64,000 nt of DNA from Mycobacterium sp. D16Q14 (GTDB lineage Bacteria > Actinomycetota > Actinomycetes > Mycobacteriales > Mycobacteriaceae), in assembly GCA_002013415.1 (NCBI GenBank), contig MAEX01000017.1, positions 1 to 64,000 of the forward strand, in the 5' to 3' direction. The notes beneath the pieces were generated by a model that saw nothing but the letters and a program-made list of their open reading frames with translations, had not been told where the DNA came from and made no database searches. The position numbers were made by a program, and so were the translations under genes. This document shows positions 1 to 8,493 of this stretch, in pieces (the first letter of the stretch is position 1; each line of letters starts with the position of its first letter).

Positions 1-356
1 CAAGCGAAGGTGACGCCCTTGTCGGCCAACAAGGTGCGGTCTCGTTCGGTGAACGTCATGTCGGCTGCCCCCGTGCAACTGGGGCAGCCGCGGTCGATAT
101 CGTCCAGCCACATGAAGTGGTGGACGTAGAGCGTGTGCCGTCCCTCGAACATGTCCAGGAGCCGCGCCTGTCCGTCGGGGCCCTCGAATACGTAGTCCTT
201 CTCGACCTTCACCATGGGTAGCCGTCGACGTTCGGCATTGACGGCATCGCGGAGATGCGTGGCCGCGCGCTCGCGGGCCAACAGTTGCTTGCGGGCCGTC
301 AGCCATTCCTCGCGGGTGACGGCGGCGGGGTAGGCGGGTGAGCTTGTCATATCCAT
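1..356 (-). CDS. DUF899 family thioredoxin-like protein, N-terminal part (cut by window edge)
   Basis: The minus-strand frame is open from an ATG at 356 to the window edge, giving about 118 residues. A second in-frame ATG lies at 350. The product contains EEWLTARKQLL near the N-terminus, then FMWLDDIDRGCPSC followed by CTGAADMTFTERD-like sequence, which is the pattern of DUF899 proteins. These are thioredoxin-fold proteins of unproven function. The C-terminal half lies outside the window. The gene is divergent from the nitronate monooxygenase gene, 49 bp away. Family membership is fairly sure; function is not known. Confidence 0.75.
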   Translation of the reverse strand, partial: MDMTSSPAYPAAVTREEWLTARKQLLARERAATHLRDAVNAERRRLPMVKVEKDYVFEGPDGQARLLDMFEGRHTLYVHHFMWLDDIDRGCPSCTGAADMTFTERDRTLLADKGVTFA

Positions 357-392
357 ACCGACCCGCCCCGGCCGGAAAACTCATCGCGTCGA

Positions 393-398
393 TACGCT
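393..398 (+). promoter_or_regulatory. Probable -10 element (TACGCT) for a leaderless transcript
   Basis: TACGCT fits TANNNT and ends 7 nt before the ATG at 406, the usual spacing for a mycobacterial leaderless mRNA. The same 7 nt (GAGGAGC) could also act as a ribosome binding site if transcription began further upstream. Confidence 0.45.
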
Positions 399-405
399 GA
401 GGAGC

Positions 406-1416
406 ATGAGTAGCGTCCTTGCCGGGCTTCGTCTTCCCATCGTCGGTGCCCCGATGGCCGGCGGTATTAGCGTCCCGGCGTTGGCAGGCGGCGTGAGTGC
501 GGCAGGCGGTTTCGGCCTGCTGCCCGCGGGGTACCGCACCATCGCGCAGTTGGATCAGGACCGCGAGGCGATGGGCGATCTGCCCTTTGGCTTCAACGTT
601 TTCGTCCCCACACCCGACCAGGGTGTCGACCTGCGGGAGTATCTCGACAAGCTGAAGGTGTGGGCCGACAAGTTCGAGGTCGCTCCCGGTGACCCGGTCT
701 GGCATGACGACGCGTATGCCGACAAGATCGAATATCTGGTCGCCAAGCCTGTCCCGGTGGTGTCGTTCACCTTTGGGGTGCCGTCCGCACAGGATGCGCA
801 CAGGCTGCGCGCCGCTGGATCCGAGGTGTGGATCACGGTCACCAGTGCCGCCGAGGCCACGATCGCCGAGGGGATCGGCGCCGACGCGCTGGTGGTGCAG
901 GGCCCGGAGGCCGGCGGTCATCGCAGCAGTTTCGACGCCGGGGCTCCCGAGGAGCCGCTGGTGGACCTGATCGCGAACGTGCGGGCGGTCACCGCGTTAC
1001 CGCTGGTTGCCGCGGGCGGAATCATGGACGGCACCGACATCGCCCGGGTGCTTGCCGCCGGAGCCTCGGCCGCACAGCTGGGTACCGCTTTGGTGGTGAC
1101 CGACGAGTCGGGAGCCAAACAGGTCTACAAGGACGCTCTGCTGCAACCGGCCGAGACGGTGGTGACACGGGTGTTCTCGGGCCGCCCGGCGCGGAGCATC
1201 TCCAACGCATTCCAGCGGGATATGGAATCGGTTGCTCCGGTGAGCTTCCCGGCGCTGAACTCGGCGACCAAGGAGCTTCGGGCGAGCGGGGACCCGGACG
1301 TGATGTCGTTGTGGGCGGGTACCGAACATCACCGTGCGCGGGCCCTGCCGGTGGCGGAATTGATGTCCGTATTGGCTGCCGAGCTGGGCTCGGCTGCCGG
1401 TGAGGTGACGACATGA
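406..1416 (+). CDS. Nitronate monooxygenase (2-nitropropane dioxygenase family, FMN)
   Basis: This 336-residue protein has the FMN-barrel pattern of bacterial nitronate monooxygenases. The N-terminus carries LPIVGAPMAGG (residues 10-20). GPEAGGH lies at about 166-172 and includes the family's conserved catalytic-type His172. A phosphate-binding AAGGI (202-206) and QLGTAL (225-230) follow. Such enzymes oxidise alkyl nitronates to carbonyl compounds and nitrite with FMN and O2, but many paralogues in mycobacteria have unknown natural substrates. A TANNNT hexamer 7 nt upstream supports the ATG chosen. The stop overlaps the next start (ATGA). Enoyl reductase-like members share this fold, so the substrate is open. 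Confidence 0.85.
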   Translation: MSSVLAGLRLPIVGAPMAGGISVPALAGGVSAAGGFGLLPAGYRTIAQLDQDREAMGDLPFGFNVFVPTPDQGVDLREYLDKLKVWADKFEVAPGDPVWHDDAYADKIEYLVAKPVPVVSFTFGVPSAQDAHRLRAAGSEVWITVTSAAEATIAEGIGADALVVQGPEAGGHRSSFDAGAPEEPLVDLIANVRAVTALPLVAAGGIMDGTDIARVLAAGASAAQLGTALVVTDESGAKQVYKDALLQPAETVVTRVFSGRPARSISNAFQRDMESVAPVSFPALNSATKELRASGDPDVMSLWAGTEHHRARALPVAELMSVLAAELGSAAGEVTT

Positions 1417-1595
1417 AGCCGGCCGCTCTCATCTGGACCATGGTCATCGCCGCATGCGTGTTGATCGGCCTCGACCTGGTCATCTATCTGGCGGGGCCGC
1501 GTAGTGGAGGCTCCACCGGTGTCCTGGTGGCCCTTTTGGTCTTCAATCTGCTGTTGTTCGGCGGCCTCGGTATCTATCTGCGCCGCCGACGCTAA
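1413..1595 (+). CDS. Small two-TM membrane protein (60 aa)
   Basis: The start overlaps the stop of the nitronate monooxygenase by 4 bp (ATGA), so the two are probably translationally coupled. The 60 residues form two hydrophobic segments (about 4-26 and 34-54) separated by a short PRSGGSTG linker, and end in a basic YLRRRR tail. That tail suggests the C-terminus is cytoplasmic. I do not recognise a family and can offer no function. The tight coupling is the main reason to treat it as a real gene. Confidence 0.6.
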   Translation: MKPAALIWTMVIAACVLIGLDLVIYLAGPRSGGSTGVLVALLVFNLLLFGGLGIYLRRRR

Positions 1596-1622
1596 ATAAC
1601 CGGTGCGTTCCGGGGTCGCACC

Positions 1623-1628
1623 TACGAT
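1623..1628 (+). promoter_or_regulatory. Probable -10 element (TACGAT) for a leaderless GH15 transcript
   Basis: TACGAT fits TANNNT and lies 6 nt before the ATG at 1635, a spacing compatible with transcription starting at or next to the start codon. It favours this start over the internal ATG at 1677. Confidence 0.4.
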
Positions 1629-1634
1629 GGTCCG

Positions 1635-3605
1635 ATGGTGTCGTCTCTTGATCCCGAGTTGTCGCTTGAAGGACTGATGTCCGCTCAGTCTCCCGTCCAG
1701 CGCCGCGGTCCCTTCCCGCCGATCGCCGACTACGCGTTCCTCTCGGACTGGGAGAACACCTGCTTGATCGCCGCCAACGGGTCAGTGGAGTGGATGTGCG
1801 TCCCGCGGCCTGACTCGCCGAGCATCTTCGGCGCCATCCTCGATCGCGGCGCCGGCCACTTCCGGATCGGGCCGTACGGACACAACGTTCCGGCCGCGCG
1901 CCGTTACCTGCCGGGCAGCCTGATGGTGGAAACCACGTGGCAGACCAAGACGGGCTGGCTCACAGTCCGCGATGCGCTGGTGCTGGGGCCATGGCATGAC
2001 GTCGATTCGCGGTCGAAGACACACAAGCGCACGCCGACCGACTGGGATGCCGAACACATCCTGCTGCGCACCGTGCGCTGCGTCAGCGGCACCGTCGAAG
2101 TGATCATGAACTGCGAGCCCGCCTTCGACTACCACCGCGAGGGGCTCACCTGGGAGTACTCCGGTGACGGATATGGCGAGGCGATAGCCCGGGCGGCCAA
2201 GAATCCCGAGACCAACCCGACCCTCAAGCTCACCACGAATCTTCGGCTGGGATTGGAGGGCCGCGAGGCTCGGGCCCGTACCCGGCTCACCGAGGGTGAC
2301 AGTGTCTTCGTCGCGCTCAGCTGGTCGAAACACCCTGTCCCGCAGACCTATGCGGAAGCCGCCGACAAGATGTGGAAGACCGCCGAAGCCTGGCGGCAAT
2401 GGATCAACATCGGCGAATTCCCCGATCATCCATGGCGGTCGTACCTGCAGAGCAGTGCGCTGGTCCTCAAAGGCCTGGCGTACTCGCCGACCGGAGCGCT
2501 GTTGGCGGCATCGACCACGTCTCTACCGGAAACCCCTGGGGGAGTGCGCAACTGGGACTATCGTTATTCCTGGGTGCGGGACTCGACCTTTGCGCTGTGG
2601 GGTCTCTACACGCTCGGGCTGGATCGCGAGGCCGACGACTTCTTCGCCTTCATCGCCGATGCGTCCGGTGCGAACAACGGGGAGCGGCATCCGTTGCAGG
2701 TGATGTACGGCGTGGGTGGAGAACGCACGCTGACGGAGGGGGAGCTGCCGCATCTGTCCGGGTACGACGGGGCCCGGCCGGTGCGGATAGGTAACGGTGC
2801 GTTCGATCAGGTCCAGCACGACATTTGGGGCACCATGCTCGATTCGGTGTACGTGCACGCGAAATCGCGCGAACAGATTCCGGCGACACTGTGGCCGATT
2901 CTGAAGAATCAGGCAGAGGAGGCCGCGCGGCACTGGCGCGAACCCGACCGTGGCATCTGGGAGGTCCGGGGCGAGCCGCAGCACTTCACCTCCTCCAAGA
3001 TCATGTGTTGGGTCGCGATGGATCGCGGCGCCAAACTCGCTGAGCTGCATGGTGAGAAGAGCTATGCCCAGCAGTGGCGCGATATCGCCGACGAGATCAA
3101 AGACGACATTCTCGAACACGGCGTCGACGAGCGCGGGGTGCTGGTGCAACGTTACGGTTCAACCGCTTTGGATGCCTCGCTGCTCCTCGCGGTGCTCAAC
3201 CGGTTCCTGCCACCCGACGACCCGCGGATCCGTGCGACGGTGCTGGCGATCGCCGATGAGCTGACCCACGACGGTCTGGTCCTGCGCTATCGGGTGGAGG
3301 AGACCGACGACGGGCTTACCGGCGAGGAAGGCACCTTCACCATCTGCTCGTTCTGGTTGGTCTCGGCATTAGTGGAGATCGGCGAGGTGCGCCGGGCGCG
3401 GCACCTGTGCGAGCGGCTGCTCTCCTTCGCCAGCCCGCTGCAGCTCTACGCCGAGGAGATCGATCCGCGCACCGGTCGGCATCTGGGCAACTTTCCGCAG
3501 GCCTTCACCCATCTGGCATTGATCAACGCTGTCGTGCACGTCATCCGGGCCGAGGAGGAGGCGGACGTGAGCGGCACCTTCCAGCCGGCGAACGCACCCA
3601 CGTGA
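1635..3605 (+). CDS. Glycoside hydrolase family 15 protein, trehalase-like (656 aa)
   Basis: The length and architecture match GH15 proteins of actinobacteria: an N-terminal beta domain (about 25-270) followed by an (alpha/alpha)6 barrel. NWDYRYSWVRDS sits at 306-317 and EEGTFTICSFW at about 564-574; the latter holds a conserved Glu that GH15 enzymes use as catalytic base. Mycobacterial members of this type (M. tuberculosis Rv2402 family) have been described as trehalases that hydrolyse trehalose to glucose. Other GH15 enzymes act on alpha-glucans, so the substrate here is inference. No signal peptide is seen, so the enzyme should be cytoplasmic. An alternative start is ATG 1677. Confidence 0.85.
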   Translation: MVSSLDPELSLEGLMSAQSPVQRRGPFPPIADYAFLSDWENTCLIAANGSVEWMCVPRPDSPSIFGAILDRGAGHFRIGPYGHNVPAARRYLPGSLMVETTWQTKTGWLTVRDALVLGPWHDVDSRSKTHKRTPTDWDAEHILLRTVRCVSGTVEVIMNCEPAFDYHREGLTWEYSGDGYGEAIARAAKNPETNPTLKLTTNLRLGLEGREARARTRLTEGDSVFVALSWSKHPVPQTYAEAADKMWKTAEAWRQWINIGEFPDHPWRSYLQSSALVLKGLAYSPTGALLAASTTSLPETPGGVRNWDYRYSWVRDSTFALWGLYTLGLDREADDFFAFIADASGANNGERHPLQVMYGVGGERTLTEGELPHLSGYDGARPVRIGNGAFDQVQHDIWGTMLDSVYVHAKSREQIPATLWPILKNQAEEAARHWREPDRGIWEVRGEPQHFTSSKIMCWVAMDRGAKLAELHGEKSYAQQWRDIADEIKDDILEHGVDERGVLVQRYGSTALDASLLLAVLNRFLPPDDPRIRATVLAIADELTHDGLVLRYRVEETDDGLTGEEGTFTICSFWLVSALVEIGEVRRARHLCERLLSFASPLQLYAEEIDPRTGRHLGNFPQAFTHLALINAVVHVIRAEEEADVSGTFQPANAPT

Positions 3606-4369
3606 GGGCCCGGGGCGGCACCGCCGCGGTCGTGGTGGTGATGTGTGTGATCGCAGCTGGTTGCGGCCGCACCACCGACCACGCCGAGCAGACGTCCACC
3701 ACGACGGAGTCCTCCTCGGGGACAACGTCGTCGGGCTCTGCGGTGAACACCGCCCCGGCCTTTGGGTACACACCCCTATCGGAAACGGTCACGGGTGCCG
3801 AAGGGCTGGTCACCTACGACGTGCAGGTGCCGCAGCTGTCCGGTGGAGTTCCCGCCGTTCGTGATCGATTCAACGAAGGCACGCGCGCCGCGCTACGGGA
3901 ATTGATCGAGGCATTGCCCGGTCCCGGCAACAGCCAGCACGTGTCGATCGGTGACGGTGATATCGGGCCTGGCCTGGAGGCCACCGGTGTCGCCATGATC
4001 GGACCGCACGTAGTCGCCGGCATCCAGGTGTATCTCTGGTATGCCGGCGGCGCGCACCCCAACCAATCGGTGTTGACCACCGTGATCAATGGCGATACCG
4101 CCCAACCCATCACCTATGACAACCTGTTCCCCAACCAGTACGCGGCCCTCGAACGGCTGAGGCAGGTATTACCCGATCTCGATCCGACCGGACGGGTGCG
4201 CCAGGGGAACGTCAACGGGCGACTTGAGCAGTGGGTACCGGCGCCGACGGGGTTGCGGTTCTATGTGCCCGTGTCGCATGCCGCCGGTGATTTTGTTCCG
4301 ATTACCGTGCCGTGGGAAAGGATCCGCGATCAGGTGGCGCCTGAGATTCTGCCGATACTGAGTCAATAG
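3602..4369 (+). CDS. Lipoprotein with DUF3298/RsiV-like (MPT64-type) domain, copy 1
   Basis: The GTG at 3602 overlaps the stop of the GH15 gene (GTGA). It gives a 255-residue protein with a signal peptide ending in the lipobox IAAGC, so Cys21 is the predicted lipidated residue. After a Thr/Ser-rich linker, residues about 60-250 form the MPT64/RsiV-like domain: a VRDRFNEGTRAAL helix, then WYAGGAHPNQS and PITYDNLF, and a C-terminal VPWERIRDQV. The AGGAHPN motif is typical of DUF3298. The protein should be anchored to the outer face of the cell membrane. Its function is unknown. The next gene is a close paralogue. Confidence 0.8.
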   Translation: MRARGGTAAVVVVMCVIAAGCGRTTDHAEQTSTTTESSSGTTSSGSAVNTAPAFGYTPLSETVTGAEGLVTYDVQVPQLSGGVPAVRDRFNEGTRAALRELIEALPGPGNSQHVSIGDGDIGPGLEATGVAMIGPHVVAGIQVYLWYAGGAHPNQSVLTTVINGDTAQPITYDNLFPNQYAALERLRQVLPDLDPTGRVRQGNVNGRLEQWVPAPTGLRFYVPVSHAAGDFVPITVPWERIRDQVAPEILPILSQ

Positions 4370-4384
4370 TTGGGGGCTGTGCTT

Positions 4385-5173
4385 GTGAAGTCACGTCTTG
4401 TGGTGATGCTGGTGTTGATGTGTGGTGTTGTCGCCGGATGTCTCAAACCACCGGAACAACCCGCGCAGCCCTCTGAAGCCCCGCCGTCCACCAGCACAAC
4501 ACCAGCCAAACCGGCTGTGTCCCTTACCCCGGCGCAAGCGCCGCCGACCGCGAAGCCCGCCTTTGGCTTCAATCCAACGCTGGAGCAGGAGGCCGGAAAG
4601 CAGGGGCGAGTGACTTACAAGGTCCAGCTGCCGCAGGTGACCGGGGATAAGTCCGCCGCTCGGGACAGATTCAACGAAGGCATGCGTGCGGCACTTCAGG
4701 ATGTGATTCGCGACTTGGATGATCCGAAGCTCACGAAACCGGCAACGATAGGCGACGGGCAGCTGGCCGTACGCGAATCGAGCCGGGTCTCCTTCATCGG
4801 CCCGCATGTGGTGGCGGGCCTCGCGGTATTTCTCTGGGATGGGGGCGGTGCACACCCCAACCAGTCGGCGGCGACCATCACCATCAATACCGATACGGCC
4901 CAGCCAGTGATGTTCGACGAGGTTTTCCTCGATCAGGAGGCGGCCCGAGTGCAGTTGCGGAAATTGGCTCTGGAGCTTGGTCCGCCTGATCGCATCAAGG
5001 CTGCGGAGGACATGAAGTCCGAGCAGTTCCTGCACTGGCTACCCGTGCCCAGCGGGCTGACCTTCTATGTCTCCGTCCCGCACGTCGCGGGAGATTTTGT
5101 GCCGGTCACCGTGCCGTGGGAGAAGATTCGTGACCGGGTGGCGCCCGGGATGCAGCAGGTGCTCAGCCAGTAG
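4385..5173 (+). CDS. Lipoprotein with DUF3298/RsiV-like domain, copy 2 (tandem paralogue)
   Basis: This is a tandem duplicate of the preceding gene, sharing RFNEGMRAAL, FIGPHVVAG, GGAHPNQS and a C-terminal VPWEKIRDRVAPGMQQVLSQ. From the GTG at 4385 the signal peptide ends in VVAGC (lipid Cys19), followed by a Pro-rich linker. Other in-frame starts are TTG 4370 and GTG 4379. The 262-residue lipoprotein should sit on the outer membrane leaflet of the cell membrane like its twin. Its 3' end overlaps the convergent FAD monooxygenase gene by 11 bp, which leaves no room for a terminator between them. Function unknown. Confidence 0.78.
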   Translation: MKSRLVVMLVLMCGVVAGCLKPPEQPAQPSEAPPSTSTTPAKPAVSLTPAQAPPTAKPAFGFNPTLEQEAGKQGRVTYKVQLPQVTGDKSAARDRFNEGMRAALQDVIRDLDDPKLTKPATIGDGQLAVRESSRVSFIGPHVVAGLAVFLWDGGGAHPNQSAATITINTDTAQPVMFDEVFLDQEAARVQLRKLALELGPPDRIKAAEDMKSEQFLHWLPVPSGLTFYVSVPHVAGDFVPVTVPWEKIRDRVAPGMQQVLSQ

Positions 5174-6416
5174 GAAAGCGGCGTGCGAAATCGGGCGCGT
5201 GCTCGGGTAGCGGTCCGATCGCCACGCCATAGGCCGGAATCGCTTGTAACCATGGGTACTTGGTGGCAACGGACAGCACTGACGCGATCCTGGTGCTCGG
5301 GGTGACGGTGGTCGTGGAGTCCACCGCCGAGAACACCCGTCGGTGGACGGCCCGCTGTACCCGCTGGATCAGGGCGGTCGGTCCCCATCGGCGCACCTGT
5401 ACCGTGCGTAGGTCGGCGGTGGTGAGGGTTCCCTGACGCAACGGCTCGGCGAGGATGCGTGCGGTGGCCACGGCGTCGGCGATGGCGAGGTTGATGCCGA
5501 CGCCGCCGACCGGAGACATGGCGTGCGCGGCATCGCCGATGAACAGTAGCCCCTCCCGGTACCACTTGCGGAGCCTATTGAGCTGCACATCAAGCAGTTT
5601 CACGTCATCCCAGCTGGCGATGGCATCGGTGCGGTCGGCCAGCCAGGGCACCATCTCGGCGATCCTGTCCCGTAGCACCTGCACATCGCCGCTGCGCATC
5701 TGCGAGTCGGTGCCCTTGCCGATGAGGTAGCCGCATTGAAAGTAGTCGCCGCGATCGAGCATCACCATGAATCGGTTGGCGCCGACCCGTGCGCGCGGCC
5801 CCTGCGGGTCATCGGGATGCTTGGGGAGTCGGAACCACCAGACATCGATCGGAACACCGAACTGCCGCGGCCGCATTCCGGCCGCGGCACGAAGCACCGA
5901 GCCACGGCCATCGCAGGCGACTGTGAGGTCCGCCTTGAGCTGGCCGGTTTCTCCCGCGGCGGTGCGGTATTCAACACCGGTGATGCGGTCGCCGGCTCGT
6001 AGGAGCCCGGAGACTTCCGTGCTGCGCAGCAGCCGGAAGGTGGGTTCGAGCTCCGCGGCACTCGCCAGCATTTCCAGGAAGTCCCATTGGGGTGCCATCG
6101 CGATGTGTTTGTGCGGTCCGGGAAGCCGATTGAGGTCGCCCAGCCGATACGTCTGCTCGCCCAGGTCCACGGTTACCTGCTGAACCAGGTTGTGTGGCAT
6201 GGCCGCGAACTTCGCACCGAGCCCCAGTTCGTCGAGCAGGTTCAGCGTGCTGGCATGCACGGTGTCCCCGCGAAAGTCCCGCAGGAAGTCGGGATGTTTC
6301 TCCAGCACGGTGACATTGACGCCGGCGCGTGCGAGCAGTAGTGCCAGCATCATTCCGGCGGGCCCTCCGCCGGCGACGGCGCACGTGGTGCTTTGCGGCA
6401 GATCAGGTTTGGTCAC
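5163..6416 (-). CDS. FAD-dependent monooxygenase (PHBH/UbiH-like, FAD_binding_3)
   Basis: This 417-residue flavoprotein starts at a GTG (6416) that lies inside the end of the upstream gene. It has the Rossmann FAD motif AVAGGGPAGMMLALLLARAG (residues 13-32) followed by VTVLEK. A GDAAHAMSPVGGVGINLAIADA stretch near residues 290-313 is the class A flavin monooxygenase GD motif. Class A enzymes hydroxylate or epoxidise small molecules with NAD(P)H, FAD and O2. The substrate cannot be read from the sequence. It is the last gene of a five-gene overlapping operon otherwise made of membrane and exported proteins, so its role there is unexplained. Confidence 0.82.
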   Translation of the reverse strand: MTKPDLPQSTTCAVAGGGPAGMMLALLLARAGVNVTVLEKHPDFLRDFRGDTVHASTLNLLDELGLGAKFAAMPHNLVQQVTVDLGEQTYRLGDLNRLPGPHKHIAMAPQWDFLEMLASAAELEPTFRLLRSTEVSGLLRAGDRITGVEYRTAAGETGQLKADLTVACDGRGSVLRAAAGMRPRQFGVPIDVWWFRLPKHPDDPQGPRARVGANRFMVMLDRGDYFQCGYLIGKGTDSQMRSGDVQVLRDRIAEMVPWLADRTDAIASWDDVKLLDVQLNRLRKWYREGLLFIGDAAHAMSPVGGVGINLAIADAVATARILAEPLRQGTLTTADLRTVQVRRWGPTALIQRVQRAVHRRVFSAVDSTTTVTPSTRIASVLSVATKYPWLQAIPAYGVAIGPLPEHAPDFARRFPTG

Positions 6417-6924
6417 GAGTCCTCCTCCACGCCACGATCACGACCCCGGCCAACGCGAACACGGGTATCAACGACAGCGTCCAACTCAACGCCAGCGGCG
6501 GCCCGGGCTGGGGCAGCACGTCCAGGTTGAGTGTGCCCTTCCCGGGGCCCTGCGGTCCGGAGATGTCGAAGATGAACTGGTAGTGCCCCTCTTCCTGCAG
6601 CGCCCGGACGTCCAAGCCCCAGACCTCACGCTTGCGTGGGTGGCGCGCCAGCGGCTCGGCACGCCCCTGCTGACCGTCGGGCGACACGATGGTCAGGGTG
6701 CCGGACTTTCCGGTGATCCCATCGACGGGAATGAACGTGAAATCCAGTGATTGCATGGCGCGCAGCGGCCACGTCGAGAACCCGACAGTCAGCGGATACG
6801 GGCCTGCCGTCACCTGTTCGGTGTGCACCACATTCACCGGCGCATAGGCATGGGCGGGAGCGCTGAGTCCGAGGGATATGCCGATGACGGTTAAGAGTGA
6901 CAACACGATTCGGGCGTGTCTCAC
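6403..6924 (-). CDS. Exported protein with C-terminal membrane anchor
   Basis: The GTG at 6924 overlaps the upstream stop (GTGA) and gives 173 residues. A signal peptide of about 27 residues ends in APAHA. A beta-rich extracytoplasmic domain follows, containing YPLTVGFSTWPLRA and VWGLDVRALQEEGHYQFIFDISGP. A single C-terminal membrane helix (about 145-165) ends in the basic WRRTRDQT. The outline of an exported Ig-like domain tethered by a tail helix resembles CopC/YtkA-type proteins seen in copper loci, but I see no clear metal ligands. The 3' end overlaps the monooxygenase gene by 14 bp. Confidence 0.6.
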   Translation of the reverse strand: MRHARIVLSLLTVIGISLGLSAPAHAYAPVNVVHTEQVTAGPYPLTVGFSTWPLRAMQSLDFTFIPVDGITGKSGTLTIVSPDGQQGRAEPLARHPRKREVWGLDVRALQEEGHYQFIFDISGPQGPGKGTLNLDVLPQPGPPLALSWTLSLIPVFALAGVVIVAWRRTRDQT

Positions 6925-8090
6925 GCGACGGCCTCCGTGGTGTCGACGTCGTTTCCGGGGATCCGCAACATCAGTGCGATGCGTTGTGCCAGGAATCCGG
7001 CGATCGCGCCCAGCACTAGACCCGCCAGGCCGACGGTGACGTAGCTGCTCACGGTTTCGGAGCCCTGGCGATACAGCATCGCTCCCTGCAGCAGATATCC
7101 CGCGCCCGCGGCCGATCCCAGAATCGCACCGATGGCGGTCATCGGCCACCGTTGCCATGTGCGATCGCGTGCCAGATACAGCAGCCCCGCGGCGAGCGCG
7201 GCGAAGATCGCGAGAAACATCGGCATCATTCCCGGGATCGTGGGTGGGCCTGCCCATAGGCCATCGCGTAGCGGCAATCCCACCGCTGCGGCGTATTCGT
7301 GTGCGGCCCAGGGTGAGAACCACCAGAAGATGGCCTGAATGGCGCCCATGATCGCCGCGACGCCGAGCGGTGCCAGCGTTGACCGCAAGACGCCCGCGAT
7401 GAGCAGCAGCACGAGCGGAACGATGAACGCCGAGCCCAGAGAAATCGGGTTGAAGTCGAACTTGAAGAGGAACAGTGCCGTGAACGGGATGGCGGTCATC
7501 GCCGCGACCAGAGACGCCTGCGCCATCAAACCCACCGCACCCCAGCGGAATCGGCGTGCTGCCGCGAAGGTGATGACACTGCCGAGGTCGGTGAGCGTCC
7601 CGGATACGAACAGTGCGAAATGAGGGGGAGAGGCCAGGACCGCGTCGAACCCGTAGACCGTGTGCCACCACAGATCCAACAGCCCATACGTGAGAAATGA
7701 TGCGGCGCCGCAGCCGGAGAGCAGGAAGCCCAGGGGGGTGGTGAATCTGCCGCCGAACACGCGAATGGGCACACCACCCACCCAGCGCGGTACCTCTTCG
7801 CCCGCGCGCTGAGCGGCAGTGACCATCAAAACCATGACGAGGCTGGTGATTCCACCGATCGCGCTGCCGGAGTACAGGAACAGGTGCGGCAACGTGAAGA
7901 ACGTATCGGGGCCCACATCGTCATGCCATTCCACGTCCCAGGTGGTCCCCACCGCACCCACGACGCTGCCCAGCAGCACTCCGTACGCCCCCAGCGGTGC
8001 GTACTTCTCGACGGTGGCGCGGGTAACTCGCGGCACCTGCTGGGCACCGACGCTCACGGTACTTGTCTCGGGGCTCACCTCAACCACCAC
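6921..8090 (-). CDS. Polytopic membrane protein of unknown function (389 aa)
   Basis: This is a very hydrophobic protein with roughly 9-10 predicted membrane segments after a 30-residue polar N-terminus. Conserved-looking loop residues include WDVEWHDDVGPDTFFTLPHLFLY near residues 50-75 and LLDLWWHTVYGFD near 135-150. The scattered Asp, His and Trp in membrane-adjacent loops could hold a metal or haem, but this is speculative. The start is GTG 8090 or the adjacent GTG 8087. It overlaps both neighbours (11 bp upstream, 4 bp downstream), so it belongs to the same operon as the YtkA-like genes. I do not recognise a named family. Confidence 0.6.
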   Translation of the reverse strand: MVVEVSPETSTVSVGAQQVPRVTRATVEKYAPLGAYGVLLGSVVGAVGTTWDVEWHDDVGPDTFFTLPHLFLYSGSAIGGITSLVMVLMVTAAQRAGEEVPRWVGGVPIRVFGGRFTTPLGFLLSGCGAASFLTYGLLDLWWHTVYGFDAVLASPPHFALFVSGTLTDLGSVITFAAARRFRWGAVGLMAQASLVAAMTAIPFTALFLFKFDFNPISLGSAFIVPLVLLLIAGVLRSTLAPLGVAAIMGAIQAIFWWFSPWAAHEYAAAVGLPLRDGLWAGPPTIPGMMPMFLAIFAALAAGLLYLARDRTWQRWPMTAIGAILGSAAGAGYLLQGAMLYRQGSETVSSYVTVGLAGLVLGAIAGFLAQRIALMLRIPGNDVDTTEAVA

Positions 8091-8493
8091 TCACCCATAG
8101 TGGCATTGTCGTGCGTTCATCGGGATCACCCGACGGTGGCGTGACAGTCACGACGATGTCCCAGGGCCCGGCCATAGACAGCATCACCTGGTCGAACGTC
8201 GTACGGCAGGACACCACCTCGCGCAGCGGTGGCATGGCGTGGCCCATCAGGGGCATCACCAATTCGACTGACACCGATTCGGATTCAGGAAGGTTGCCAT
8301 TTTCCCTGCTGGCGACGGCGAGCTCCAGCGCGGTGATCCCAACGCGGGGATTATCGACGGTCACCGTGATGGCGTAGTGCTCGGTGCCGGAATAAAGGGT
8401 GACGGCTTTGGGTGCGCTGGGCCAGGCGATCCACGTCAACCCCAAGACCGCGGCAACTATCACCGCGAGCCCCGCCCACACCTGACGTGTCAT
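8080..8493 (-). CDS. YtkA/FixH-like membrane-anchored protein
   Basis: This 137-residue protein has an N-terminal membrane helix (about 5-25) and an extracytoplasmic beta domain. MPLMGHAMPP at residues 80-89 is the hallmark of YtkA-like domains, and its Met and His residues suit binding of copper or another soft metal. YtkA/FixH domains occur near copper transporters and cytochrome oxidase assembly genes. The start overlaps the stop of the upstream gene by 4 bp, and its end overlaps the polytopic membrane gene. Metal binding is inference from the motif. Confidence 0.65.
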   Translation of the reverse strand: MTRQVWAGLAVIVAAVLGLTWIAWPSAPKAVTLYSGTEHYAITVTVDNPRVGITALELAVASRENGNLPESESVSVELVMPLMGHAMPPLREVVSCRTTFDQVMLSMAGPWDIVVTVTPPSGDPDERTTMPLWVSGG

